From an uncultured Oscillospiraceae bacterium (lineage in GTDB: Bacteria > Bacillota > Clostridia > Oscillospirales > Ruminococcaceae): a stretch of 19,773 bases of DNA. Positions 9,255 to 15,145 of this stretch are shown here, one piece after another. How positions within the stretch are numbered: position 1 is the first letter of the stretch; each line of letters begins with the position of its first letter. The notes under the pieces were generated by a model. That model saw nothing but the letters and a program-made list of their open reading frames with translations, ran no database searches and was not told where the DNA came from. The position numbers and the translations under genes were made by a program. The DNA is taken from assembly GCA_900543295.1 (NCBI GenBank), contig UQQY01000019.1, positions 1 to 19,773 of the forward strand. Direction: 5' to 3'.

Positions 9255-9292
9255 AAAGAGCTGACCGATTAAAAAAATCGGTCAGCTCTTTT
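9255..9292. terminator. Strong terminator after the ABC operon
   Basis: AAAGAGCTGACCGATT (9255-9270) is perfectly complementary to 9276-9291 across an AAAAA loop, ending in TTTT. It lies 100 bases after the second ABC stop and would work in both directions. A smaller hairpin nearer the stop (TGCCTGC 9161-9167 with GCAGGCA 9178-9184) has no T-run. Confidence 0.88.
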
Positions 9293-9355
9293 GGCTGTTG
9301 AATATGCAATTTCACTCAAAAAATCAAGAGATTTATCAAGTAACGGACTGTTCAT
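9269..9355 (-). CDS. Possible 28-aa peptide or gene remnant
   Basis: A leftward frame of 28 codons begins MNSPLLDKSLDFLSEIAYST and ends inside the terminator hairpin. A near-consensus promoter lies just upstream (9375-9403), but the ribosome binding site is weak (AAGG, 9 bases). The LLDKSLDF start resembles the N-terminus of four-helix-bundle (S23-type) proteins, so it may be a truncated gene. This is low confidence; it could equally be a short non-coding transcript. Confidence 0.25.
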   Translation of the reverse strand: MNSPLLDKSLDFLSEIAYSTAKRADRFF

Positions 9356-9374
9356 TGGCGTCGCCTTTTTGCAA

Positions 9375-9403
9375 ATTATATCATAAATCGTTTTTATAAT
9401 CAA
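9375..9403 (-). promoter_or_regulatory. Leftward promoter between the ABC operon and the recombinase
   Basis: Read leftward, TTGATT (9403-9398) and TATAAT (9380-9375) have a 17-base spacer. It fires into the bidirectional terminator about 80 bases on, so it would produce only a short RNA of about 110 nt. Confidence 0.5.
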
Positions 9404-9432
9404 TGATTTGCGAAGCAAAGCCACCGCTTCTC

Positions 9433-11043
9433 TTATCTCTTCTCTTTTATCTTTTCACTGGAAATGACAATTTTTAGTGAAAAGAGAAGAGTATAAAAAG
9501 AAATGACAATCTCCTTACGGAAACTGTCATTTCTTTTTGGTGGGCCACTGTGCGCGAAATTCGAACTTTCCGTTATATTATCAAAGAAATCCGTCGTGTC
9601 GTCGATCATCTCCATGTAAGACACCTGTTTTCCGCCGCGCACGTTAAAATAAATGACCACTTTATCATCATACAAATAAATGGCGTTAATAAATACGTCT
9701 ATAATCCGCTTTCTAAATTCCATATCGAAAAGATCGCCTTTGCAGAAGCTTGTCAGCCAAGCTGCGACCTCTTCTTTTTTTAATTGATATTTGCCAGCCA
9801 GGCGCAAGTTTATCAGGCTTTCTTCTGCCTCCTGCTTCCGTGCTTCTATTTGCATCGCCTTTTCATTTATTTTATCGATTATTCCGCTTGTCTTTGCACC
9901 TATAAGAGCCTCTGCGCATTGTCCTATTTCTGCGTCATGCTTGGTTATTTCCTTCTCTAATCTTTTAATTTCATCGTCAGAACATCCTTTATTGTATTCC
10001 TCAACTACTCTCTCTGCGATATAGTCAATACGCGATGGAGTTAGAACATAATCTACAGTCTGTTCAACAACATACCATTCGATAAAATCCTTTTTTTCTC
10101 TTTTCTTCTTGCAGCTTTTCGGTTTTTTCTTGCGAGCAGCACATGAATAATAATAGTATCGCTCTCCTGTCTTGCTGGTGCCGCAATCGCCCACCATCGG
10201 GGAAGCACAATAACCGCAAAACAGTTTACCGTTGAGCAAATACTCTACCTTTGCTTTTTTATGCGCCGGCGCACGTTTTGTTGCAGCTGTCTTCTTTTGT
10301 ACATCGTCAAATAGTTCCTTTTCTATCAGTGCCGGACACCCATCTTCAACACTCACCTCGTCATAATGATATACGCCGATATATTTCGGATTTGACAAAA
10401 TAGTGCGGAAACTATTCACTGTGAATTTCGTTCCCGATTTCGTTCGATGTCCACGATCGTTCAAATATGCCGCTATCTCTGTTTTGGATGCACCAGCCGC
10501 ATATCGCTCGAAGATATAGCGTACAATCGGCGCAGTTTCTTCGTCAACAGAAAGTTTTTTGCCTTCCAGCTTGTATCCGAGCGGAATTGCTCCGCCCGTA
10601 GAATTCCCCTTTAAGGCTGACTCACGCATGCCGCGTCGTACATTCTGTGATAATTGGCGGGAATATGTTTCAGCCATCGCTTCAAGAACAGCTTCCAATA
10701 TGATAGATTCGTCGCCTTCACCGATGCCTTCTGTTGCAGACAGCACCTTAACACCATTTTTCTTTAATTTGCTTTTGTATATTGCTGAATCATACCGATT
10801 TCTTGCGAACCGGTCTAATTTCCATACAATCACAAATTGAAACTGTCTCTTAGCGCTATCTGCTATCATCTGCTGGAATTGGGGGCGGTGATCCGTTGTC
10901 CCCGATATAGCGCGATCTACATAATGTTTAATCACGTTATAACCATGCTGCTGTGCATATTGAGTGCAAAATCTTATTTGCCCCTCAATGCTTTGCTCTG
11001 TCTGACGATCAGAAGAGTATCTTGCATATATTACGGCATTCAT
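9433..11043 (-). CDS. Large serine recombinase (site-specific integrase)
   Basis: A 536-residue protein. The start chosen is the ATG at 11043, with AAAGGAG about 9 bases before; an upstream in-frame ATG lacks a ribosome binding site. The N-terminal resolvase fold carries YARYSS with catalytic Ser10, and VWKLDRFARN at about 73-82. The recombinase domain covers about 145-250 (GGAIPLGYKLE, RTILSNPKYIGVY). A zinc ribbon has C276, C279, C301 and C311, followed by a coiled coil (about 370-430). Serine recombinases of this class integrate and excise phages and conjugative elements through att sites, usually beside the gene. The last 45 or so residues (after SNFAHSGPP) are encoded by repeat-rich DNA and may come from sequence joined at integration. 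It is read toward the chromosomal side, so this end is probably a boundary of the element. Confidence 0.93.
   Translation of the reverse strand: MNAVIYARYSSDRQTEQSIEGQIRFCTQYAQQHGYNVIKHYVDRAISGTTDHRPQFQQMIADSAKRQFQFVIVWKLDRFARNRYDSAIYKSKLKKNGVKVLSATEGIGEGDESIILEAVLEAMAETYSRQLSQNVRRGMRESALKGNSTGGAIPLGYKLEGKKLSVDEETAPIVRYIFERYAAGASKTEIAAYLNDRGHRTKSGTKFTVNSFRTILSNPKYIGVYHYDEVSVEDGCPALIEKELFDDVQKKTAATKRAPAHKKAKVEYLLNGKLFCGYCASPMVGDCGTSKTGERYYYYSCAARKKKPKSCKKKREKKDFIEWYVVEQTVDYVLTPSRIDYIAERVVEEYNKGCSDDEIKRLEKEITKHDAEIGQCAEALIGAKTSGIIDKINEKAMQIEARKQEAEESLINLRLAGKYQLKKEEVAAWLTSFCKGDLFDMEFRKRIIDVFINAIYLYDDKVVIYFNVRGGKQVSYMEMIDDTTDFFDNITESSNFAHSGPPKRNDSFRKEIVISFYTLLFSLKIVISSEKIKEKR
9452..9539. repeat. 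Nested inverted repeats at the recombinase 3' end, candidate attachment region
   Basis: A perfect 14-bp inverted repeat, AAAAAGAAATGACA (9496-9509) and TGTCATTTCTTTTT (9526-9539), surrounds a 16-base centre. Beside it lies an 8-bp pair, TTTTCACT (9452-9459) and AGTGAAAA (9476-9483), which encloses another copy of GAAATGACAA. All of it lies within the last 35 codons of the recombinase. Serine integrase att sites are often imperfect inverted repeats next to the gene. The sequence could also serve as a terminator for leftward transcription. No second att copy is in the window to prove the call. Confidence 0.35.
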
Positions 11044-11128
11044 TTTTCCACGCTCCTTTATTCTTATAATATCTTTAAAGAAGTGCATTTTTGGACTCTT
11101 TACTCATAATGAAACACATCATAAATAT

Positions 11129-11150
11129 TGTAATTTTATGATAAATTACA
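11129..11150. promoter_or_regulatory. Palindrome over the recombinase promoter
   Basis: TGTAATTT-TATGAT-AAATTACA is a perfect palindrome with 8-bp arms centred on the -10 box of the recombinase promoter. A second overlapping pair, ATCATAAA (11118-11125) and TTTATGAT (11135-11142), is also present. This is a probable operator keeping the recombinase silent. Confidence 0.5.
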
Positions 11151-11166
11151 CTTTGAAGCGTGTCAA
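11138..11166 (-). promoter_or_regulatory. Promoter of the serine recombinase
   Basis: Read leftward, TTGACA (11166-11161) and TATCAT (11143-11138) have a 17-base spacer. The start codon lies about 95 bases downstream. Confidence 0.65.
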
Positions 11167-11192
11167 GAAAAATCGACAAATTTCATTATTGC

Positions 11193-11228
11193 AAACCAAC
11201 CCTGCTGTTGATAGCAGGGTTGGTTTTT
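11193..11228. terminator. Bidirectional terminator behind hicB (hairpin family copy 1)
   Basis: AAACCAACCCTGCT (11193-11206) pairs perfectly with 11213-11226 around a GTTGAT loop, with a T-run on the plus strand. The loop and inner stem are identical to the hairpin behind the ImmA-like gene at 13635-13670. Confidence 0.75.
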
Positions 11229-11238
11229 GTGGAAATGT

Positions 11239-11643
11239 TTATCCAAGATGAAGCTGATTTTTTAATGCGTCTTGTAGTACTTGTGAAAAATTGATGTTAC
11301 GCTCCAACGCCGCAGCGTTGAGCCATGCGGGGAGCGTAACAGTGCGATTGACCGAGCGATTAGTCTGCGCCATTCGTACAGAGGGCATATATACGTCGAT
11401 CAACACAACACGCTCATTTTTATCCGGATAAATATCTGACAGTGCGGATGGAGTCGGGAGTTCCTCCCCGTCTTCTTCTAACCCGAACAGGACACAACCT
11501 AATAACTCACGCGCGGAAAGCAAAGCGTCCGCCTCGTCAACACCGCTCGTGGCACAGTCCAGATCAGGGAACACAACGGAAATTTCCTCACCATCCTCAT
11601 ATCCGAATACTGCCGGATAAAAATAACGATCTGTTTTTTTCAA
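11239..11643 (-). CDS. hicB: HicB-family antitoxin
   Basis: A 134-residue protein. The start chosen is TTG at 11643, because AAAGGAGG (11660-11653) lies 9 bases before it; an upstream ATG in frame has no ribosome binding site and would add nine unrelated residues. The N-terminal part has the HicB pattern (YPAVFGYEDGEEISVVFPDLDCATSG, then an ALLSARELL helix). The C-terminal part is a ribbon-helix-helix DNA-binding unit (RTVTLPAWLNAAALERNINF and the following helix). HicB proteins bind and neutralise HicA and repress their own operon. It follows hicA by 33 bases in the same leftward unit. An inverted repeat over the hicA promoter is the likely binding site. Confidence 0.9.
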   Translation of the reverse strand: MKKTDRYFYPAVFGYEDGEEISVVFPDLDCATSGVDEADALLSARELLGCVLFGLEEDGEELPTPSALSDIYPDKNERVVLIDVYMPSVRMAQTNRSVNRTVTLPAWLNAAALERNINFSQVLQDALKNQLHLG

Positions 11644-11676
11644 TGCGTATTTCCTCCTTTCAGAAGGCAATCGGGA

Positions 11677-11874
11677 TTATTGGAATTTTAATCCCGACTG
11701 CCGCCCGATACTTTGTAGTGTTTTGATTGGGATATTTTTGCAAGGGTGCTTGACAGTTGTTCGCCCCTTTTTTGTGGGGTGCTTAAATTGATGATGACTA
11801 CCTACGCAGGAGACTTCGTACCAACCATCTGCTTTTAGAAGTTTGATAACCTCCTTTGAACTGTACTGCTTCAT
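11677..11874 (-). CDS. hicA: HicA-family toxin (mRNA interferase)
   Basis: A 65-residue protein with the dsRBD-like HicA fold: KEVIKLLKADGWYEVSCVGSHHQF, then HPTKKGRTTVKHP, with conserved His27/His28 as the probable catalytic site and the typical end IKTLQSIGRQSGL. The start ATG at 11874 is preceded by GGAGGAG. HicA toxins cleave mRNA when not bound by HicB. The toxin-first order is usual for this family. In this element it may act as an addiction or defence module. No truncation is seen. Confidence 0.93.
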   Translation of the reverse strand: MKQYSSKEVIKLLKADGWYEVSCVGSHHQFKHPTKKGRTTVKHPCKNIPIKTLQSIGRQSGLKFQ

Positions 11875-11896
11875 CTGTGCTCCTCCTTACACATAT

Positions 11897-11925
11897 ATAA
11901 TAGCACATATAAAAATATTTGTCAA
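11897..11925 (-). promoter_or_regulatory. Promoter of hicAB
   Basis: Read leftward, TTGACA (11925-11920) and TATTAT (11902-11897) have a 17-base spacer, about 22 bases before the hicA start. The leader is very short. Confidence 0.85.
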
Positions 11926-11945
11926 CAGTAAAGACAAATATTTTT
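11911..11945. promoter_or_regulatory. Inverted repeat over the hicAB promoter, probable HicB operator
   Basis: AAAAATATTTGTC (11911-11923) and GACAAATATTTTT (11933-11945) are perfect 13-bp arms around a 9-base centre. The left arm covers part of the -35 box and the spacer, which fits autorepression by the HicB ribbon-helix-helix domain. Confidence 0.6.
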
Positions 11946-12024
11946 GCACTTATTATGCTGCGATATAGTCATCTGAGCGGGTGGCATTCTTTTTTTGTGG
12001 CACAAATTCGCCTTCTTAATTTGG

Positions 12025-12056
12025 CAGCCCTGCCGAAATGGCGGGGCTGTTTTTTT
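12025..12056 (+). terminator. Terminator-like hairpin (family copy 2)
   Basis: CAGCCCTGCC (12025-12034) pairs with GGCGGGGCTG (12040-12049), with one T-G pair, around GAAAT, followed by seven T. It is related to the hairpins at 11193 and 13635. Confidence 0.7.
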
Positions 12057-12091
12057 ATAGAAACGTTTATCCAAGATAAAAGCTTTGCATT
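12050..12091 (-). pseudogene. Relic of a second hicB 3' end
   Basis: The 40 or so bases to the right of hairpin copy 2 repeat the sequence at the true hicB end. GAAACGTTTATCCAAGATAA (12060-12079) matches GAAATGTTTATCCAAGATGA (11232-11251, counted within one base) with only two or three differences, and reads leftward as the last residues of HicB followed by the stop. No upstream part of a second hicB remains. It shows a past duplication, insertion or recombination event around the hicAB cassette. Confidence 0.5.
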
Positions 12092-12101
12092 TTTCAAACC
12101 T

Positions 12102-12557
12102 TCATCTTAAAGGAACCGCTTGACCGCTTTCAATCAGTTTGCGATAATCACAAACTGTAGAATATGCAAGGTCAGTATGCAAGCAACGATTCGCTTTATA
12201 GCATTCGGTGTATAAGTGACAGCACCCAAAATGATAGTTTGAAAAGGAAATACGAAATTTATTGATAATCATAATGCGCAGATCTGAATCGGGAAGAGAT
12301 AGGAATTCTAACGCAGAAAGTTTATTAGAAACTAGAGAAACATCGTTTGACACGTTAATATCGATGTATTCTTCTCTGTTTTTTGTAGCAGCAACCAAAC
12401 GACAAAAAAGCAACTTCCTTTCATCTCCGACACAATAGATGTCATTACGATGAACAATCCAATAGCTTATAGATTGATCTTGATTTTTAATGACTTCGAG
12501 AGATGCATGCGTAAACTCTGAAAGTAACGGATATAAACGATCTGTTATAAAATCCAT
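12102..12557 (-). CDS. Cys/His-rich protein of unknown function, partner of the exonuclease
   Basis: A 151-residue protein. The start chosen is the ATG at 12557, preceded by GAGGTG at 6 bases; the longer frame overlaps the upstream gene. The first 100 residues show an alpha/beta pattern without a motif I can name. The C-terminal part has a cysteine/histidine cluster (FGCCHLYTECYKANRCLH, then CDYRKLIESG) that looks metal-binding. Similar CCHxYxEC...C.YR endings occur in small proteins of Clostridia and their phages; this is from memory, not a search. It lies 10 bases after the exonuclease gene, so the two are co-transcribed and probably act together. The tail after the cluster is short compared with what I recall of the family, so it may be slightly truncated. 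Confidence 0.75.
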   Translation of the reverse strand: MDFITDRLYPLLSEFTHASLEVIKNQDQSISYWIVHRNDIYCVGDERKLLFCRLVAATKNREEYIDINVSNDVSLVSNKLSALEFLSLPDSDLRIMIINKFRISFSNYHFGCCHLYTECYKANRCLHTDLAYSTVCDYRKLIESGQAVPLR

Positions 12558-12567
12558 AATAAACACC

Positions 12568-13536
12568 TCATAAGTTATCGAGAACAAGCTCATAGAAAAC
12601 ATCTTCAGGCATAATCTGAATATCAAAGCCCTTTAAAATTAGTTCTTCAGCTTTCTTTTGCTTTATACTCTTACCATCTTTGATTTTAGTACAATAATCA
12701 TTGTTGCCTAGTATCAAATAATCAGTTTTTCGGGTAACGCCATTGCCCAAACATCCACCAAGATTAGCAACTAACTGCATGGCTTCTCGGCGAGAAAGCC
12801 GATCAAGAGTACCTGTAAAAACACATATTTTCCCATAAAGAGGATGAGAGGTGTCAAATTCGGTAACTTCGGCGGTAATCAGCCTTGAATCAATTTTGTT
12901 GGCCCATGCATATCTTTTTTTAAAAAGCGCAAAAAAATCAGAAGGATTTTTAAATCGATTGGATACATCCTCTTGCATTTTTAAAAAGCACTGTAGTGTG
13001 CAATATGTATCTTGGGAAGCACGGTGGAGATTTCCGTCTGGCACAATGTCCAAATATTCGATGAGGTTAATTAGTTTATGGTGCTGCATATTGGGGTATA
13101 ATTTTCTAGAAATGCGAAGTGTGTCAATATAGTCATTCATGAGCGGTACGCCAGCAGCATTCATTAAAGAATCATACAGAAAATTGATGTCAAAGTTTAC
13201 GTTATGACCAACAATATAAAGGCTACCAATAAAATCGATCAGTTCAGATAAAATATCAGAAAAATACGGAGCATTCAAAACCATATCATTCGTGATGCCG
13301 GTAAGATCGGAAATAAAAGAAGGAATCTCTTGAAATGGATGTATGAGCGTTTCATATCGATCAATGATCTTTCCGCAATGTACTTTTAATGCGGATACTT
13401 CAATAATTTCATCGCGATCGGAGGATAAACCTGTGGTTTCGAGATCAAGCACAATATAGTCTTGCGGAAAAGCAACACGATTTTCGCCTTTTCCAACTCT
13501 GGCTTTAGATAATGGTTTCGTTTCTTCTAAGACCAT
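12568..13536 (-). CDS. DnaQ-like 3'-5' exonuclease with C-terminal BRCT domain
   Basis: A 322-residue protein. Residues 26-190 form a DEDDh exonuclease: motif I VLDLETTG (D31, E33), motif II GHNVNFDINFL (D116), motif III HRASQDTYCT (H171, D176). Residues about 233-315 form a BRCT domain of the ligase/RFC type (GKICVFTGTL, SRREAMQLVANLGG, TDYLILG). DnaQ-type enzymes proofread or trim DNA 3' ends; BRCT domains bind DNA ends or phosphoproteins. This fusion is known in Firmicutes as an epsilon-like stand-alone protein, separate from the PolC replicase. The ribosome binding site (AAGAAG) is weak. It leads a two-gene operon with its own promoter. Its role may be DNA repair, or processing of element or invader DNA. 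Confidence 0.9.
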   Translation of the reverse strand: MVLEETKPLSKARVGKGENRVAFPQDYIVLDLETTGLSSDRDEIIEVSALKVHCGKIIDRYETLIHPFQEIPSFISDLTGITNDMVLNAPYFSDILSELIDFIGSLYIVGHNVNFDINFLYDSLMNAAGVPLMNDYIDTLRISRKLYPNMQHHKLINLIEYLDIVPDGNLHRASQDTYCTLQCFLKMQEDVSNRFKNPSDFFALFKKRYAWANKIDSRLITAEVTEFDTSHPLYGKICVFTGTLDRLSRREAMQLVANLGGCLGNGVTRKTDYLILGNNDYCTKIKDGKSIKQKKAEELILKGFDIQIMPEDVFYELVLDNL

Positions 13537-13568
13537 ATATTATCATCTTCTTATATATATTTAATCAT

Positions 13569-13584
13569 GGTTAAATATTAAACC
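13569..13584. promoter_or_regulatory. Palindrome overlapping the exonuclease promoter
   Basis: GGTTAAATATTAAACC is a near-perfect palindrome that contains the -10 box. It differs in one arm position from the GGTTAA-N4-TTAACC elements at 15099 and 15581. It could be an operator for an element-encoded repressor. Confidence 0.4.
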
Positions 13585-13603
13585 GAATACAAACATAAGT
13601 CAA
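13575..13603 (-). promoter_or_regulatory. Promoter of the exonuclease operon
   Basis: Read leftward, TTGACT (13603-13598) and TAATAT (13580-13575) have a 17-base spacer. The start codon lies about 38 bases downstream. Confidence 0.75.
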
Positions 13604-13634
13604 GAGAATATATAAAAAGAAAGTCGAAAAATTG

Positions 13635-13670
13635 AAAAACAGCCCTGCTGTTGATAGCAGGGCTGTTTTT
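13635..13670. terminator. Bidirectional terminator behind the ImmA-like gene (family copy 3)
   Basis: Fifteen-base perfect arms, AAAAACAGCCCTGCT (13635-13649) and 13656-13670, around the loop GTTGAT. T-runs occur in both directions. It begins 7 bases beyond the stop of the leftward gene. Confidence 0.88.
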
Positions 13671-13676
13671 GTATGC

Positions 13677-14531
13677 TTATTGATATGGCTTACAGTCCAG
13701 ACACATTCCGTATCCTTGTTCAATTGCTTCTCCGAGCGTTACTCGCTCAACGTGATCTGCTTTATCCAAATGATAGCATGTTCGCGTATGATACTTGGTT
13801 CCGTTTTCTGAAATCCACACATAAGCCGATTTATCGACCGTGGTACCTTTGGGGACAAGATCGAAAGACGTTGCAATAGATGCCCCGACGCAAATGCAGG
13901 CTGTTAATGCGATGGATAATATGATGCAAAGTGAGGCTAAAAGCTTTTCCGATGTCCGTGTGCGGTGCATTTTATGTCGGCGTATGAAATGGGCGAATTG
14001 TTTGAGAAGCGTTTGGGTATCGTCATCGGAAGGCTGGCCTTTGCGCTGCAACATAGCGCCAAAAGCTAAGCGTGCACGCGCTATATCTAATCCGGTCAAC
14101 TTGGCGATGTCCTCAACATTTTTGCAATGACAGGCCAGCAAAATGTCCGGAGGCGCAAGCAAGGACAACGCAAAAGCGTCAGCCTCTTCTTCCTGGTCTC
14201 GCATACGGAGAGCAGCATCAATGCTCTTACTATCGTTAATATATGTATGTCTCAAAACAATATGGCCGATTTCATGTGCGATATAAAACTGTCGTTCTTT
14301 TAGCGTCAACATGTCGTAATAAAAAATAATGCGTGTGCCGTCATCTGTGGTCGTGCAAAAGGAAGGTTGGCTCTTACTGGTATCAAGATTAAGACTGTGA
14401 ATGATGTCCCGCCCTCTGTTGTACGACATAATGACGCAGCCCAGTTGTTCAGCGATAGAGTTCAGTTCATCCCATCCGACGGGCAGGCTTTTGATGTTTG
14501 ACAATAATTCGGCAGCTTTTTTGTTGACCAT
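13677..14531 (-). CDS. Membrane-anchored ImmA/IrrE-type metalloprotease with extra Cys-rich C-terminal domain
   Basis: A 284-residue protein. The start chosen is the ATG at 14531, with AAGGAG 10 bases before; the ATG nine codons upstream has no ribosome binding site. Residues 1-165 form an ImmA/IrrE peptidase: zinc motif HEIGH (H86, E87, H90) and the downstream acidic helix EEEADAFALSLLAP (about 114-125). Residues about 197-220 form one membrane helix (LLASLCIILSIALTACICVG). After it comes a small outer domain (about 236-284): YVWISENGTKYHTRTCYHLD ... GMCLDCK, with C252, C277 and C280. ImmA proteases cleave phage or ICE repressors to start induction. The membrane segment and a Cys/His module beyond it are not part of the usual soluble family. 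It lies directly behind repressor gene 1, its possible substrate. Confidence 0.9.
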   Translation of the reverse strand: MVNKKAAELLSNIKSLPVGWDELNSIAEQLGCVIMSYNRGRDIIHSLNLDTSKSQPSFCTTTDDGTRIIFYYDMLTLKERQFYIAHEIGHIVLRHTYINDSKSIDAALRMRDQEEEADAFALSLLAPPDILLACHCKNVEDIAKLTGLDIARARLAFGAMLQRKGQPSDDDTQTLLKQFAHFIRRHKMHRTRTSEKLLASLCIILSIALTACICVGASIATSFDLVPKGTTVDKSAYVWISENGTKYHTRTCYHLDKADHVERVTLGEAIEQGYGMCLDCKPYQ

Positions 14532-14561
14532 AAAATGATCGCTCCTTTTTACGATCATTTT
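14532..14561 (-). promoter_or_regulatory. Inverted repeat with the ribosome binding site in its loop
   Basis: AAAATGATCG (14532-14541) and CGATCATTTT (14552-14561) are perfect 10-bp arms. On the mRNA strand the loop is UAAAAAGGAG, the Shine-Dalgarno sequence of the ImmA-like gene, and the stem ends directly at the start codon. It may be a translational control hairpin or a DNA operator. Confidence 0.6.
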
Positions 14562-14600
14562 ACAACAAAATTCGACAATATTCTACAGGAAAAACATGGA

Positions 14601-15005
14601 TTACTTTTCTTGATTCTCAGATTTTTCTTTCTGCTCTCGGTATGTTTTCAGCGTGGCTTGCAGCCAGTCGTATTCTTCGTCCGATAAGATCACCATTTGC
14701 TGGTTGCGTCCGCCTGCGGAAAGCGTATACAGCACATGTTCGTGCTCTTGTTTATCAAGCAGGGCTTGCAGTTCATCCGGAAGACGCGGTTTGGGCGGGT
14801 TCGGGTCGTCTGTGCGTCCGAGCAGGTAGTCAACGGATACGCCGAGAATTCCAGCGATAGTTGATAATCGGTCATCCGTCAAGCGGTTCTTTCCCGCTTT
14901 TACATCATTTAAATAACCTCTGCCTACACCGAGCTTTGAACATATAAAAGCAATAGAGATTCCTTTTTCTTTTGCAGTGTTTTTGATTTTATCTATTATA
15001 TCCAT
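14601..15005 (-). CDS. XRE-family HTH repressor 1
   Basis: A 134-residue protein. The start chosen is the ATG at 15005 with GAGGTG 6 bases before. Residues 5-60 form a Cro/C1-type helix-turn-helix (KEKGISIAFICSKLGVGRGY, then LSTIAGILGVSVDYLLGRTD). The C-terminal half (RLPDELQALLDKQ ... MVILSDEEYDWLQATLKTYR) has no protease motif and is probably for oligomerisation or for contact with the ImmA-like protease encoded next. It shares the GVSVDYLLGRTD-type end of the HTH with repressor 2, so the two are paralogues. It faces a rightward promoter (15063-15091). A palindrome CCGCACA-AA-TGTGCGG between them is the likely operator. Confidence 0.9.
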   Translation of the reverse strand: MDIIDKIKNTAKEKGISIAFICSKLGVGRGYLNDVKAGKNRLTDDRLSTIAGILGVSVDYLLGRTDDPNPPKPRLPDELQALLDKQEHEHVLYTLSAGGRNQQMVILSDEEYDWLQATLKTYREQKEKSENQEK

Positions 15006-15038
15006 ATTGTACACCTCAATTTTGTGCAATAAGCAGAA

Positions 15039-15054
15039 CCGCACAAATGTGCGG
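15039..15054. promoter_or_regulatory. Probable operator of repressor 1
   Basis: CCGCACA-AA-TGTGCGG is a perfect 7-bp-arm palindrome between repressor gene 1 and its divergent promoter. A further half-site CCGCACA (15070-15076) lies in the spacer of that promoter. It is unlike the palindromes at the second switch. Confidence 0.65.
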
Positions 15055-15062
15055 AAACCTCA

Positions 15063-15091
15063 TTGACTTCCGCACAATCGTAAGGTATAAT
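15063..15091 (+). promoter_or_regulatory. Rightward promoter of the left switch copy
   Basis: TTGACT (15063-15068) and TATAAT (15086-15091) with a 17-base spacer. From the -10 box on, the sequence matches the promoter at 15545-15573. Confidence 0.85.
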
Positions 15092-15098
15092 ATATTCA

Positions 15099-15114
15099 GG
15101 TTAAGCGATTAACC
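15099..15114 (+). promoter_or_regulatory. Leader hairpin/palindrome, left copy
   Basis: GGTTAA-GCGA-TTAACC starts at the predicted +1. As RNA it folds to a 6-bp stem with a GNRA-type GCGA tetraloop; as DNA its arms are also a palindrome. It is identical to the copy at 15581-15596. Confidence 0.65.
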
Positions 15115-15145
15115 ACATTATAACACGGAAAGATGTGTAAAAACA

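Noticed and set aside
9550..9575. TTCGAAC sequence like a tRNA T-loop next to the recombinase end
   Set aside because: No acceptor stem or anticodon arm can be built around it; it is inside the recombinase coding region.
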